From positions 94,878 through 158,877 of the forward strand of contig NW_026516771.1 in NCBI RefSeq assembly GCF_025766255.1: a stretch of 64,000 bases of DNA, read 5' to 3'. Within the stretch, counting starts at the first letter, position 1. Every line of letters begins with the position of its first letter. The notes under the pieces are model-generated. The model saw only the letters and a program-made list of their open reading frames with translations. It searched no databases and was not told where the DNA came from. This document shows positions 1 through 12,191 of the stretch, in pieces. The position numbers were made by a program, and so were the translations under genes. The DNA comes from Zychaea mexicana. Lineage: Eukaryota; Mucoromycota; Mucoromycetes; Mucorales; Lichtheimiaceae.

Positions 1-815
1 GTTGCCACCAAAACAGCAGCTACCGCCACGACGGCACGAGTGTTTCTATTGCTGCTGGAGCTGCTGCCTTGGCGAGACAATAACGAGGACAAATCATCAC
101 TGGCGTCGCAAACCCATGCGACAAAGTATTGGCCGAGTCTCCCATTTTTGTAGAGATCCGTTAAAAAGGTTATTTGGTGCTGTGACATAATCCGGAGAAA
201 AAGAAGAAAGGGACGTGCGTGGGGCTAGCATGCATCAATTTGCAGCCCGTTTTTATACTTTAAAATTTCCAGGGAGCACACAACAACCTTCCGCCTGTGG
301 AACGGTTCCGTGTGAGTTTGTTTGGTTATAGAAGAAAGAACTCAGTATGGGGATAAAAACTCACTTTTTGAAGGTTACACCTAGTGGATTGTACTCTCGT
401 CTCATTAAAAATAGTTCCCGATGCGATGAATGGCCCAAGCACAAATGTCACAGATAGAATTTTTTACACAAGGTCTCTAGACCATCGGTTAGCACAGATG
501 GATCATGTCCTGTTCACAAGTCAACAACAGGTCAAGGAACTACAACGAAGACGAAGCAATGTGTAAACAGTCAATACGCTATACATCATCGAGCCATATA
601 TTTCACTATGTCAACTATTAACATATTACTGCTATCATATGGAGCGAAAACAAGAACGACCCGAACCACTGCGCCCTTGCCAGCAGCGGAAGAAAAATTT
701 TACGAGAACAACCTGAAATCATGCAACAGACTGATACGGCAAGCGTTTTGCCCTCATTACTACATTACATACACGTATTGCTATCTAATATCAGATAAAC
801 AAGAATATAGCTCAT
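1..815. other. No recognisable gene; decayed sequence
   Basis: I find no open frame here with family resemblance. Several 60-70-codon open frames exist but are low-complexity or cysteine-odd and lack splice-linked continuations. The stretch precedes a dead transcription-factor copy, so it may hold the diverged N-terminal part (zinc cluster and linker) of that copy, but no Cys6 pattern is readable. Confidence 0.5.
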
Positions 816-1865
816 ATGATACTACATGACCATATTGACGACAAACTTACGTGGATATTTATTAGGCCATTCTACAGGCCCGCTTTTCGACAAATGGTCC
901 TTTCCCTTGCAACTTATTATCGGTATCCTCAACCATTGGACAAGTGTGTGCTCTATACAATATGCGCAGCGGAATATTTAATATCCTCTCTTGAGGCAGG
1001 TCAAAAGATGTCCCATCAATACGGACAACGGGCCGATGTCTACGCGAAAAGGCCACGGTGGTACTGAATCATGCGTATCATCGATCCAACATGGTAGCTC
1101 TGCAAACGTTGACTATCGTATAAATCAGCGCTTGTCCCGAATCCGAAATGCGAATGAACGGCATCGGCTATTTGGCTAATACTCGGTGCTGTAAGTTTTC
1201 AAAATATTTCGGGGAACTACGGGGCTGGGCAGAACGGAGCACCAGCAGGCTTCTTAAGATATCAAGCTCGGCTATATGTACTTGATCTGATAGTTATCAA
1301 CGGCAAATGTGTTCTATTTAAACAACTCCTATTGTACGTATTATCGATACTTACAGCATATTGCAGCTCGCCGCGAAGTGGAACAACGTTTTCTAGGCTT
1401 GTATACTCAAAAATGTAACGAGATATTTAATAAAGAACTGTAATTGCAAGATTTGGGATTGCACTCTGTAGAATTGGTAACAGCTCTCAGCAGATACATC
1501 AACAAAGTTCATGGAATACGTCTACATCAAGCATACAGTGTTAATCTCTTGGACAAAATTTCATGTGGAACGTGTGGGAAGCCAGCAACAATATGGGAAG
1601 AAGGTTTCGGTGTAGAGTTACCATCGGTATTCGAGGTCGAATATGAAACAGCTAGCATATTATAGTAGAGAGACATTTGAATGTTGATGTCAATCGGATG
1701 CCACGATTGTTGCAGGAAACAGAAGCTGATATACGATCCCATCTAACAGTCTACTACATACCCCTTTCTCTGTAACATTACCATTCAAGCATCGATAATT
1801 CCGTATCGTAAGGAAGCGACTGTATGCCTTATAGCACTGGTCAATCCAGCCTTCCAAAAATAAAA
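816..1865 (+). pseudogene. Relic of a Zn2Cys6-type fungal transcription factor (regulatory-domain part)
   Basis: Broken reading frames on the plus strand match, in order, the middle of the intact Zn2Cys6 factor at 38.9-41.3 kb. A YRYPQPLDK segment (about 920-950) corresponds to YQYPQPLEK of the intact protein. LQTL near 1100 is followed by eroded sequence. DLGLHSVELV (1450-1480) matches DLGLHSEAL. VELPSVFEVE (1612-1641) matches VELPSLYEIE. MPRLLQETEADIR (about 1697-1735) matches IPKLLEDVEADIR. Stops and frame changes separate the pieces, and no zinc cluster is visible upstream. It is therefore a dead paralogue of the fungal-specific transcription-factor middle domain. The colinear order of five segments makes chance unlikely. 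Exact limits are uncertain. Confidence 0.8.
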
Positions 1866-2593
1866 CATACATATAAACTAGTGTCTAAGTGACAACCATT
1901 AAAAAAAGGTAGTAGGGGTAAAGATGATGGGATCATATGATGAATAGATCCTCCGTTGCAGCAGCAGCAGACTGCACGAAGAATAATGTATCGTGCCTAC
2001 TGTTTATGTCGAGAAAAAGGAGAAATCACTACTTCTTATGATGAAATTCATCGTATCAGATATGCTTCCTGCATTCTGTTGGCCCCTAAATCAACTGCAG
2101 ATGTATTCTGGACCGATAGAACAGCGAAGCGCCCACACACATATGTACCAAATCACATGGGAAACGACATTCACTCTTTTCTCACTCCATTCTCTAATAA
2201 CGATTGGATAATTAGCAGCAACCTGCCTCCGTGAATCCTATTGATGAGGAATAGTAAGTAGATGGAGAAAAGATGCGATAGTCTTTTAGTTTAGACCCTT
2301 TCTAAACCACGTGATATATCCAAAAAAAAAATAAGGAAGATTTTGATATCAAGTGTCAAAGTTTCTTTCAGAATGTCGATCTATAAGATGTATATCCATA
2401 CTCGGATAAGCCGTAATTGCAAGTAGAAGCGGGGTAACATGTATCTATCCTAAGCTGGTCATTTGATGAGAAAAAGAGAAACGTCAAATTACATACTTTG
2501 GTATATAGCAGTGCGCCCCGAATTGCTGTTACTAAAATGTGTATTTGTTAGCGGCCACAGTTAGGGAAAAAACAGAAAGAAGCTTAAAAATCA
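1866..2593. other. Intergenic region upstream of the elongase gene
   Basis: Nothing recognisable. It contains a 92-codon open frame at 1956-2234 with no family features and should hold the promoter and 5' UTR of the elongase gene. No clear TATA box or conserved motif can be assigned. Confidence 0.4.
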
Positions 2594-3758
2594 ATGCGTC
2601 GTTGGGCGCTGGGTCAGCACTTGAAACACCTGCTTTTCTTTTCAATTTCTAACCATTTCAAAAGAAATTTCCGATTTTGGACTATGCCAGTAGACACTAC
2701 TGCTACTGCTGCTACTATTACTTCTTCGTGGTCGTCGCCGTCGTATCCACCATCAATGCTGCCACCAGGAACTCCGTTTCCCGAACTATATCGTATAGTT
2801 ATGGACGGGAGAACACCTGTCGCAGCCGCTTCATTATATCTGATCATTGTATACCTGTGGACAATTCGAATAGTACAGCGGAATCATCAACAACAGCAAC
2901 AACAGCAAAACGCTGCTTTACAAAAGCCATCATCACCTGTCAAAGATACCACTACTATCAATTGTGCTCGATTATTCACATTGTTCGTACTTGCTCATAA
3001 CCTGGCACTTGCGGCGTATTCGGGACTGACGTTTTACAAACTAGCGACGGGGATTCATCGGACACGAACCCGGGATGATGCGTCCATGTTTACCAAGGTA
3101 ACTGACTCACCTACGCACTCCTCAAGCGTCAGAACGTAAAGTGTCGGAAGACTCACACGCCTTATCTATGGATGATACACTTATATACTGGGGGTTCGCG
3201 GGAAATACTTGGCGCGAACAAAAAAAGGTATGCGACACGGATGAATACTTTTGGAACGACACTCTGGGCTACTGGGGCTACTTTTTCTATCTGTCCAAAT
3301 TCTACGAATTTGTGGACACGTTTATTATCCTGTTGAAAGGACGCAAACCATCGCTTTTGCAAGAATACCATCATGCTGGCGCCATCATCACCATGTGGGC
3401 TGGTATCCGCTATCACACGACGGCTATCTGGATGTTTGTCACGTTCAATTCGTTTATCCACACCGCCATGTACTCGTACTATGCAGCAACAACATTGGGC
3501 TTGCATCCTCCTGGCAAAAAATACCTCACGTCTTTACAAATCGCCCAGTTCTTGCTCGGCATGACCTTGGCAGCGGCCTATCTATTTACGCCCGGGTGTT
3601 CGGAATTGCCCGGTGAAAAGTTCACGTTGAAGCTCAATTTGAGCTACTTGATGCCCTTAACATGGCTGTTTTTTGATTTTGCTCGGAAAACGTATGGTCG
3701 GCGTCAGAAGCGACAAGCAGTAGCAGCAGCAGCAGCAGCAAAGAAAAAGGCAGCTTGA
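2594..3758 (+). CDS. ELO-family very-long-chain fatty acid elongase
   Basis: Exons 2594-3097 and 3228-3758 give a 344-aa protein; the phase-0 intron (GTAACT...AAAAAAAG, 130 nt) joins SMFTK to VCDTDEYFW. ELO proteins are ER multi-pass 3-ketoacyl-CoA synthases that condense malonyl-CoA with acyl-CoA. Visible hallmarks are PFPELYRIV near the N-terminus, LGYWGYFFYLSKFYEFVDT, the catalytic-box region LLQEYHHAGA (Q213, H216, H217) and the MYSYYA helix, with several hydrophobic segments and a lysine-rich tail. The histidine box reads QxxHH rather than HxxHH, as in many PUFA-type and zygomycete elongases, so substrate class is open. An in-frame ATG at 2684 could be the true start; the extra 30 residues are not family-conserved. 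The C-terminus has an alanine run before KKKAA, which resembles an ER-retrieval signal. The family call is firm; the start is less so. Confidence 0.9.
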
Positions 3759-4854
3759 TTTTTGTTTGGTGCGGTGTGTCAAAAAAATTTTTTTTTTCTC
3801 TATATTACGTTTCCCCCCCATCCTGTTTCCCCCAATCTCTCTTTCTTTTCTTTCCTTATACTACTTCCCCCTTTTATTTTCGCAGGGTAAGCCATCCGAA
3901 TTTTTTTTTTGTTTTGTTTACAAAGCACATACACACACACGCACACATTATACCCTCGCCCTCCCATAATACCACGTAGTTTTGTCAGGTAGATCTTCGA
4001 GCTTTCATGCTCACCTCTTATGAAGATCTTCCGTTACACTCGTGGAAGAATAAACTTTTCGTTTCGACTGTGGGTGCTCTGTTCTAGAGTGTTCACGATA
4101 GAGATGGAGTTGCTTCTAATAGAGTTGAAGGCTGGCAGCTCTCTTTTTTTTTAAAGAGATTTGGTGGCCGTCTTCGTAGTTCTGAAGCAGACATTTCCCC
4201 TCTCTCTCTCTCTTTTGTGTGTGTGTGTGCGTGCGTGTGCGTATTTGAAATATATTTCAGGGCACTAACGCGTATGTATAGTTTGTTATAGGTCCATACT
4301 TTTACCATGATCAAGGACCAGTAGCTTAGTTTAGTTTAACTATAAATGAAATTTGCCACAATAATAAAATTCCATCTTGTTATTTGGGAGAAATTTTTTT
4401 TTTTTTGCGGGTATATATATGATACGCGTTTTCCCCAGGTTCCGCGGCAGCAACAGTAAAGTCAATACTAAGGTATTTGACGTCCATATTGCGCCATGTT
4501 GCAGACCCCATTTATTTTTTAAAGAATTGATGATCAAAAAGCCAAAAGGACCACCACAGGCCCTTTTTTAAGCATTCTAGACAACAGAAAATGTGGCGAT
4601 GCAATCATGGCGTAGTGGTTAGCAATTCTTACTAGTATGTTTTTAGACAATGTTTTCAGCCCGTCTGTTTTGTGTGGCCGCAATAACAACAAGAAGAATA
4701 ATCAGACGATTTGTATGCTGCTTCTCAACAACAACCTATATATCAGACGCTACTACACACAACATAGCAAGAAGCAAACCCTTACTCTAGAGATCACCGG
4801 CAGGAAATGATGAAGAATCTTCATGTAGAATGTAATCAGTAACCAGGCAGGTGG
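3759..4854. other. Intergenic region with microsatellites and a 3' hairpin
   Basis: Pyrimidine-rich 3' flank of the elongase gene. AGATCTTC at 3991-3998 and GAAGATCT at 4022-4029 form an 8-bp perfect inverted repeat with a 23-nt loop, possibly in the transcript 3' end. CT and GT microsatellites lie at about 4198-4240. A box-A-like sequence TGGCGTAGTGG near 4607 has no matching box B, so no tRNA is called. Confidence 0.5.
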
Positions 4855-4951
4855 GATCACCATAGCAACTGGTTAACTAAGGGCTGCTATGCAGCTTGGA
4901 AGAAAGTTGTCGTCATGGAAACGGGGCGAAGGTAAGTGTAACCATGGAAAT
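4855..4951 (+). promoter_or_regulatory. Cluster of three RFX-type X-box motifs
   Basis: Three sequences resemble the RFX/Crt1 X-box palindrome GTTGCCATGGCAAC: ATCACCATAGCAAC (4856-4869), GTCGTCATGGAAAC (4909-4922) and GTAACCATGGAAAT (4938-4951). They lie 275-370 bp upstream of the ATG at 5227. In fungi such sites bind winged-helix RFX repressors involved in DNA-damage and cell-cycle control. The motif match is seen directly; the regulatory role is inferred. Confidence 0.55.
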
Positions 4952-5226
4952 GACGCAAAGGGCATTATTATTTGCGATTGTATTGAGTAGGTGAGACACA
5001 CACACACAAAAACCTATTTTGCGACATGAGTATAGTCGTTTCAATGTGTGGCGTGCAACAATTTTAATATCATAGGAACACATACACACGCTCCATTCTT
5101 TATTTCTTCTTCCTCTGTTCCTCTATTCGCCCTCTCTCTCTCCTTCTCTCTTTTTAAAAAGTCGACTCTTTTTTGCTTTTCTCTTCTTTTGCAGCTCGCC
5201 ATTCTAAAAACTCTTTTTAGACAACA

Positions 5227-7203
5227 ATGACAGAAGTCATGAGCAACAACGTTGTGGGTTTACTACCCAGCAGTGAAATAATCGCACACAAGAAAAGCCT
5301 TGTTCCGCCTATTCCTCCAAACGAAACAGTAGCCAAAGCAGCAGCAACAACAGCAGACGAGGAAGAGGAAAGAATCAAGCGGCGACAGCGTAGAGCTAAA
5401 CGGTCGAAAAGCATTCCAACCGATATGGGCCAAATGTTGAAACAGTTACAGTTGCCCGTCGAAGAAATCACAAAGAACTTGGGATCTTTTTCTCACCTGA
5501 TATGGTAGGAAAAAAAGAGAGAGAGAGGATGGATTGGAGATATCTAAATTCGACAATGGTAGTATAACATACCAATTGCTCATCAAATACGCACACAAAA
5601 CATATTACATTTATTACAATATCCCTACATACAACAACCACAAAAAAAAAAAACGCGGCACACCACGCGACCATTCTCAATAGGGTTCCCGCGCACAAGC
5701 ATCCACAAATTGCCCCGAGTGAATTTGCCGCGTGGATCAGATCTTTTAGCCATGACGACACTATAACCAGCAGTAACAACAACGACAACAATGAGCCATT
5801 CTTACCAACGAACAGAATTTTTAACAACAACAAAAAAGCATGTTTGCAGCGCAAAAAATCCAGCTTATCCAAATCATATACCCTTGACGAGCTACTTAAT
5901 ACTGATCATCATCACCGCCATCATCGTCCCTCATCAGCACCACCAGGTATTTAAAGTTGTGTTTGCTCTTAAAAAATATCAAAGTCAGGTGTCTTTCCAT
6001 TCATTCAAAAAGATGCGATTCTTTTAATTTGCAGAAAAAAACAATGATACACGCGCAGCTGCAGTTAACGTATTCAACCGATACTCGACCGTCCATGGCA
6101 ATGATGATTCCCGGGTCCTTGTACCACGTGAAAGCCGAAGCCTTTCGCGACGATCAGCACTATCATCTCGGAGCAGTAGTGGAGGACGCCGCAGACGATC
6201 GATAACGGGTCTTGAAAGTAACAAGAAACAACAACATCGACGAAGTAGTGATGGGGCTCTAGTCATGGAAAAAGACCAGGAAGAAGAAGAGGAAGACTGG
6301 GTGATACCACCAGGTGGGATTGCATTACATGATCGGCCCGTCAGTATGAGTGAATGGGTTGACCTGGGCGACGCAAGTCTTGACAACCTGCTGTTTTCAC
6401 GGCGCGTGCATAATAATCAACAAGCTTGTTGGGCAAGCACGACGCCTCCATCCCCGCCACCTCCTCCTCCACATACGGTACAAGCGACCTATTACCCTCT
6501 TTCTCGACCTTCTCCTACTACTACTACTACTACTGCTAGTACTACTGCTCCTCCTACTCCTCCTCATGCTGCTGCTGTTCCATCAACAACAACAACAACA
6601 ACACCACTGCCGCCGCCACCAGAACCACGGAAAAGGAGGAAAAGCTTAAAGCAATCTGTCAAAAGAAAAAAGTCATGGATCGCCAATTTGTTTCAGCATC
6701 AGCAGCAACAGCAGGAGCAACAACACTCAAGAGAGTTACTGTCACCTCCACCACCAGTACCGGACTATAAAAAAAATAACAATAAAAAGAAGGAGGAAAA
6801 AAAGGGATTTGGATCATTGATTACACGATCATTATCTCTATCGAGTAAAAAGAAGAGCAGCAAACGCCTATCCCAACAGCAGCAGCAGCAGCAGCAACAA
6901 TCAGTAGCCTCATCGCCCGAACAAGCAAATCTACAACTTTTCCCAGCAGGGCATCATCAGCGACTGCCGATCCATACTGAACGAGCCGTTTATCGTTTAT
7001 CGCATATAAAACTGGCGAATCCACGTCGACCTTTACATCAGCAGGTCCTGATATCCAATTTCATGTATCATTATCTTTCTTTGCAACCTGGGTTCCAATA
7101 CTATTATCGACAACAACAACAGCAGCAGCAGCAGCAACAACCACTGCCACCACCTCCTCCTCCCCATCGACAACAGCAACATCAAAATGCTGTATATCTT
7201 TGA
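5227..7203 (+). CDS. Conserved fungal protein of unknown function, basic and polyQ-rich
   Basis: Exons 5227-5504, 5684-5946 and 6035-7203 (introns GTAGGA...TCAATAG and GTATTT...TTTGCAG, phases consistent) encode 569 aa. The most constrained part spans the first splice junction: SFSHLIW followed by VPAHKHPQIAPSEFAAWI, an HP-x-IAP-x-EF motif I associate with uncharacterised fungal proteins. After it come RRKSSLSK-like, Arg/Ser-rich stretches (RSLSRRSALSSRS, GGRRRRS) that look like AGC-kinase targets, an acidic EEEEEDW patch, a PPGGIALHDRP segment and a long low-complexity tail with proline, threonine, lysine and two CAG/CAA glutamine tracts. No transmembrane or catalytic domain is visible. Upstream X-boxes suggest RFX control. 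I do not recognise a function. Confidence 0.75.
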
Positions 7204-7465
7204 AAATCCCATAATGTCACTGTTTCGCAAAGCTACGCAACAAAAAAAGGTTGTTATCGGGACTTTAAATCTCGTGATCAATGTGTATATATAATTGTGG
7301 GTTGTGCTTTGTGCTTTCTGGAGGGTGTACGACACAATGTAATAATAATCTGATTAATATTGGGTTTTATTGTTGGGATCCAAAGGAAAAAAAATCAACA
7401 GCGAGCCGATTTCCCTTTTCTCTCTCTATTTTTTTCCCACCAGCATTTCTTTTTTTCTGTTTGTT

Positions 7466-9435
7466 ATGGGCAACACTATTTCAAAAAAACGTAATAAACA
7501 TGGTGGAGGTGGAGGTGGTGGTAGTAGTCGTCAATACAAGCAGCAACAACCACCTGTCCAAACAGTCTACGTCCCTGACAATGAGTATAGTACCAATACT
7601 GCACAGTCGGGCAACTCCATTCTAGTCAATTCCCACCATCGGTCATCTAGAACGCAATCATCACAAGACGAGATGGCAGCATTAGCTCAATTGAATCCAG
7701 AATATCCTGTAACGCAACAACAACAACAACAACAACAGTACTATGCGACTTCAACAGATAAAGAAGCAGCAGAACAACATCCCCAGCATAAATTATTATC
7801 TCAATCCGACTACTGGCCTCCTCATAAAAATGATACCAACAATCAACAGCAGCAGCAGCAACAATACCCCAATAACAACCACCACAGTAATGGCTACTAT
7901 AACAACAATTCGACGGATGAAAATCAGCTGACAGTCGGATCCCTTAACCAGTTGACAGTCAGCAGCATGTTGAAAGGACCGCTTCAGGTAGACGACTGTA
8001 TCCGTCGATTGATCGACGTCGGCCGATCCAACAAGGTGCCGAAACAGCTCTGCTTAAAGAACTCCGAGGTCAATGCGATTTGCAAAACGGCATACGAAAT
8101 TTTCATGAGCCAACCGGTAAAGAAAAAAAAGAAGGTTTAAGCGCGCCGTCGATTCTTCACAAGAGAGAGAGAAAGAGAGTGAAAGGAAGGGCCTTATCAC
8201 TATACCAAAAAGAGTCTAGACTTAAAAAAAAATATACTCACTGACTCTTGCTTTATCACTTTCACCCTTCCCCCCCCCCTTAAACACATTTTACCCCCTT
8301 CCCCCCCTTGATTTTCTTTCCAAAAACAGACGCTACTGGAATTGTCACCACCCGTCAAGATCGTCGGCGATACGCATGGTCAATTCACTGACCTAATCCG
8401 GCTATTTGACATGGGCGGATTTCCACCGAGCAGTAATTACTTATTTTTGGGTGACTATGTGGATCGTGGCAAGCAGTCGTTGGAAACCATCTTGTTGTTG
8501 CTGTGCTACAAGATCAAATACCCAGAGACGTTCTTTTTGTTGCGTGGAAACCATGAATGTGCAAATGTGACAAGAGGTGAGTCTACTTGGCCTTTCAGAG
8601 GAGCTGTGGATTGGTGGGGAGCATGCATAAAAGGGTAATCAATTAATAACTATAACGGGGTAACGTGTCTAGTATACGGCTTTTACGACGAATGCAAACG
8701 ACGATTGAATCCAAAAATGTGGCGAGTCTTTATCGACGTGTTCAACACGATGCCCATTGCCGCGCTTGTGGCCAACAAGATCTTTTGCGTGCACGGGGGT
8801 CTGTCACCTTCGTTGCACAACATGGACGAGATCCGCCAGTTGGAACGACCGACCGATGTGCCTGATTACGGTCTTCTCAAGTAAGCATTGTTTGAAATGA
8901 AAAAGAACGAGCTGGAAACTACATTTTTTTTAAACACACACACATTCCCCATTTGCTTTATAGTGACTTATTGTGGAGTGATCCTGCAGACCTGACTGGC
9001 GACTGGGAGGACAACGAACGCGGTGTGTCGTACTGTTTTGGCAAGAAGGTCATCAACGAGTTCCTGGCCAAATTCGACTTGGACCTGGTCTGCCGTGCAC
9101 ACATGGTGGTGGAGGACGGATACGAGTTTTTTAATGATCGGACATTGGTCACGGTGTTTTCGGCTCCAAACTATTGTGGCGAGTTTGATAATTTTGGAGC
9201 GATCATGAGCGTTTCGGAGGAATTGTTGTGTAGTTTTGAATTGCTTACACCGGCAGATCATCCGCTGGCTCAAAAGCAGCAGCAGCAGCAGCAGCAGCAA
9301 CAGCAATATAATAGCAATAGCAGTAGTAATGGCAATAGTAGTAGTAGCAGTAATCACTCTAATTATAATAACAATCCACCCGTAGCAGCTGCTGGTAGTT
9401 ATAATTATTACGACAGCAACAGACCACCCGTGTAA
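7466..9435 (+). CDS. PPZ1: PPZ-type Ser/Thr protein phosphatase
   Basis: Exons 7466-8116, 8330-8576, 8673-8880 and 8964-9435 encode 525 aa; all donors are GT and acceptors AG with matching phases. The start MGNTISKK is an N-myristoylation site typical of PPZ enzymes, so it is preferred over an upstream in-frame ATG at 7370. Residues 1-190 are disordered (glycine run, two polyQ tracts, Asn-rich), as in PPZ. The catalytic half carries GDTHGQ (230-235), [21 protein letters not shown] and SAPNYCGEF, and the PPZ-like stretches [13 protein letters not shown] and [10 protein letters not shown] separate it from PP1. PPZ phosphatases regulate potassium and sodium transport and cell integrity. GDTHG replaces the usual GDIHG/GDVHG, but metal ligands D and H are kept. 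The tail is polyQ/Asn/Ser rich, unlike yeast PPZ. The symbol is by family. Confidence 0.9.
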
Positions 9436-12191
9436 AATAGCCCTCCCTCCCTCCCTCCCTCCTTCTTTGTACTTTAAAAAATCATTTACAAATATACACA
9501 TTACTATCACTCTTTTAAGGTTATTTCTTTATTCTCGCTTGTTCGTTCTCCTTCTCCCAGCTGGTGCTAAGTACCCCTTCTCTCTTGCTATACCGTACCT
9601 CCCCCCCCCCTTAACCTTTTTTTATTTTTTTCGGAATTGGGGTCGATTTCCTGCTTGTATCACCACGCGGATGGTTTAGGATCACCTTATGTCTCGTGTG
9701 GGAGAGATGTGTCTCCCGTACTCTATTTCTTTTTCATCGTATGCATGTGTGGATGATCATCCATTGAAGGCAGAAAGCAAGAAACTTTATGTTTTTTACT
9801 CGCGCGTTTCATTCAATATAGTAGCCCAGAAAAACAATTGTGTCTTGGTTCTTGCAAATGAGTCTAAACTATAAGCAGCTGCTGCTGCGTGTTTTTAATT
9901 GAGTGAAAGCCAAAAATTGTTTATTTATGAACGGCATGGCAAACTCCGGAACAAGCGAGCCGAAAGCGAGGTGATATGTAAGTAAAGCGTGAGGCATTTT
10001 TTTATTTGTGAAAGTGACACTCTCTTGGAGTGTTATTTTCGTGTCACTGCTGCCGCGGATGGCTCCGTAGTTGTTTTGAGTTTTAAAAAAAAAAAGTGAT
10101 GCGAATAAACGATATTGTAGATTGGAGAAGCCGGGAAGGGTTTAAAAAAGAAGGGGGCGGGGGAGAATGCTTTTAGAGGAGGAGCAGCAGCAGGAAAAAC
10201 AACAACAAAAACGCGTGGAGACCGGAAGGGTCGGCTACCAGTGATAAATAAGGGATGACTAACGTTTCTTTCTTTACCCTTCAACACACTGGGTGGCTTC
10301 TTATTATTGCCCTTTACGAATGATACATCCAAGGCATGATCGTATAGATGGAGTGGGTAGGTCGTGGCTCCCCCCGTAGTAGTACATGATAGGCTTGCTA
10401 CACCGATATGATCTGTGTGTCCCGACTCTTGAATACATTCTTCGTGGTGCGTTTGCAAGGCAGCAGTAACAACTGCTAGAACATTGATAGACAGAAAGGG
10501 GCATGTATCTTTTTTAGGAGTATCGGCCTGCCAATGAGGTGGTGGTGGTGGTGGTAGTAGTAAGAAAGCAACTGCAATGCTGCAGATCATATTCTCTCCC
10601 GTCGTATAACCTTCACCCCCCCCCACCCAATAACCAGCACACTCCTGTCATTGACATGAAATGTGCTACTCTCACTCTCTCTGCTATGAAATACTAAAAA
10701 AAGAGTTGCATGCTCGATAGACCCCATGTGTACTCTATCGTCCATGTCAATCTTTCACACTTTTCCTTTGCACGACCAGGGTTGTTGTTGTTGTCGTCGT
10801 CGTTGTCGTTGTTAAACCAAAAGTTTAAAAAAAGGTTTTTCTTAACCCCCCCCCCCACACACACACACACACAAGAAAAAGGGGGATCCACGAACCATGC
10901 GTCTTTCCCTAGCAACGATCATAAAGTATGTGCCATTGCCCCGAATGTCCGGATTCTCTCTCACTCTCTGTGTGTGCTCTCGCTCATATGCTTGGTATTA
11001 GCAGCTATGGAGAGTTTTTAGCACAACAAACAGGGCCGGAGATAACTTCAACCATAGACAGAGTGGAATAAAGAAACCTTTATTTTTTTTTTAACCTCCT
11101 GCATATGAATGTGCACACACACATCGTCTATAATGATACTGTAGCGAGGTACATCTAGACGCACATAGACACACATAATGACATATTACCACTATCACAT
11201 ACGCACACACACACTCTCTCTCTCTTTCCAGCCTCTGCTCTGTATATCATGTATACACATTTTTAACCTTTTTCTTTGTTGTTGTTGTTGTTGTTGTTGT
11301 GCGTGGTGTTGGTTCTGTTATCTTGGCACAGATCCTGCTGCTGCTGCCGCTTTAAGACAATAATAGTAAATGCTCCTTCTGTACCCTCTCCTCTCTCTCT
11401 GTGTGTGTAAATCCTCTTGCATATACATACTGTATGCACACTACTACATCCTACACCTCACATACACAGTAACTGATAGGCATCGAATGGACGTGTATCA
11501 CACAAGGAAGCAGAAAGAGCGACGCGTCGTTGTTGATGAGGGATTGACAGACTTCTTTCTCTCCTGAATCGAAACATACGGTGGAGAGTGGCTTGATTTG
11601 GAACGATCTGTGGTCCTTCCGCTTTCGATGTTGTGTTGCAATGCTGCTCCAATCACTGTAATACCAACATGGTTACATCCCTTTTGATCTGCAACAATAT
11701 GGGTAATTTATAGGACACACTTGTCAAAAAAAGAGGGGTCGTGCAGCACACACACCCAGAGGAGTGCGTGCGTTTGTTTTTCGTTGCGCGTCTAAATAAT
11801 GATGATGTACAGATATCATGCTTGTTAAGCAAGGGGTTCTTGCACACACACACACACACATACACACACCTTCGACCGTGCCTCTTTTTGAATTCTTTTT
11901 TGTTTTTTTTTTCGCTTCCCCCAAATCGATAACTTATATAAAGAGACATCGCCTACCCGTTTGACTTTTTTCCTTTTTATTTTTATTTTGTTATTACAAC
12001 AACTCTTCACACTTTTTTTTTTCTTTCTATTTTTCTCTTTTGTAATTTTCTTGACTTGTCAAGAGACTAATTTGTGTGCTATATACTTTGTATCAACATT
12101 TTACTTCAAACTATCTCAAACTCTCTCTCTCTCTCGCTCGCTCGCTCTCTATTGACCTTTCAAGAACAGCAACAAACCAAAAAATTCCATA
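9436..12191. other. Long intergenic region rich in microsatellites
   Basis: About 2.7 kb without a convincing gene. It holds CCCT repeats after the phosphatase stop (9442-9462), a TGG run near 10541-10556, (CA)n near 10855-10874 and 11830-11869, a GTT run at about 11277-11300, and CT-rich tracts up to 12150. The pyrimidine-rich stretch before 12192 is typical of a fungal promoter/5' UTR. One long minus-strand open frame is listed separately. Confidence 0.6.
10033..10626 (-). CDS. Doubtful minus-strand open frame
   Basis: A 197-codon open frame running 10626 to 10033. It begins with a glycine-rich stretch and a hydrophobic segment (ICSIAVAFLLL) followed by polyproline. The middle (about residues 35-110) has mixed composition with four cysteines. 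The C-terminal third is Phe/Pro/Lys rich and derives from homopolymer runs. No family resemblance, no splice-linked neighbour and no conserved motif. It could be a secreted-protein fragment, but more likely it is a chance frame in UTR sequence. Confidence 0.2.
   Translation of the reverse strand: MGGGEGYTTGENMICSIAVAFLLLPPPPPPHWQADTPKKDTCPFLSINVLAVVTAALQTHHEECIQESGHTDHIGVASLSCTTTGGATTYPLHLYDHALDVSFVKGNNKKPPSVLKGKERNVSHPLFITGSRPFRSPRVFVVVFPAAAPPLKAFSPAPFFFKPFPASPIYNIVYSHHFFFLKLKTTTEPSAAAVTRK

Noticed and set aside
1956..2234. 92-codon plus-strand frame upstream of the elongase gene
   Set aside because: No homology features, an overlapping frame of similar length and no splice-linked continuation.
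3991..4029. Rho-independent-type terminator
   Set aside because: Eukaryotic context; the inverted repeat may be structural but bacterial terminators do not apply.
4600..4660. Box-A-like TGGCGTAGTGGTTAGCA suggesting a tRNA
   Set aside because: No box B (GGTTCRA) or closing acceptor stem within tRNA distance.
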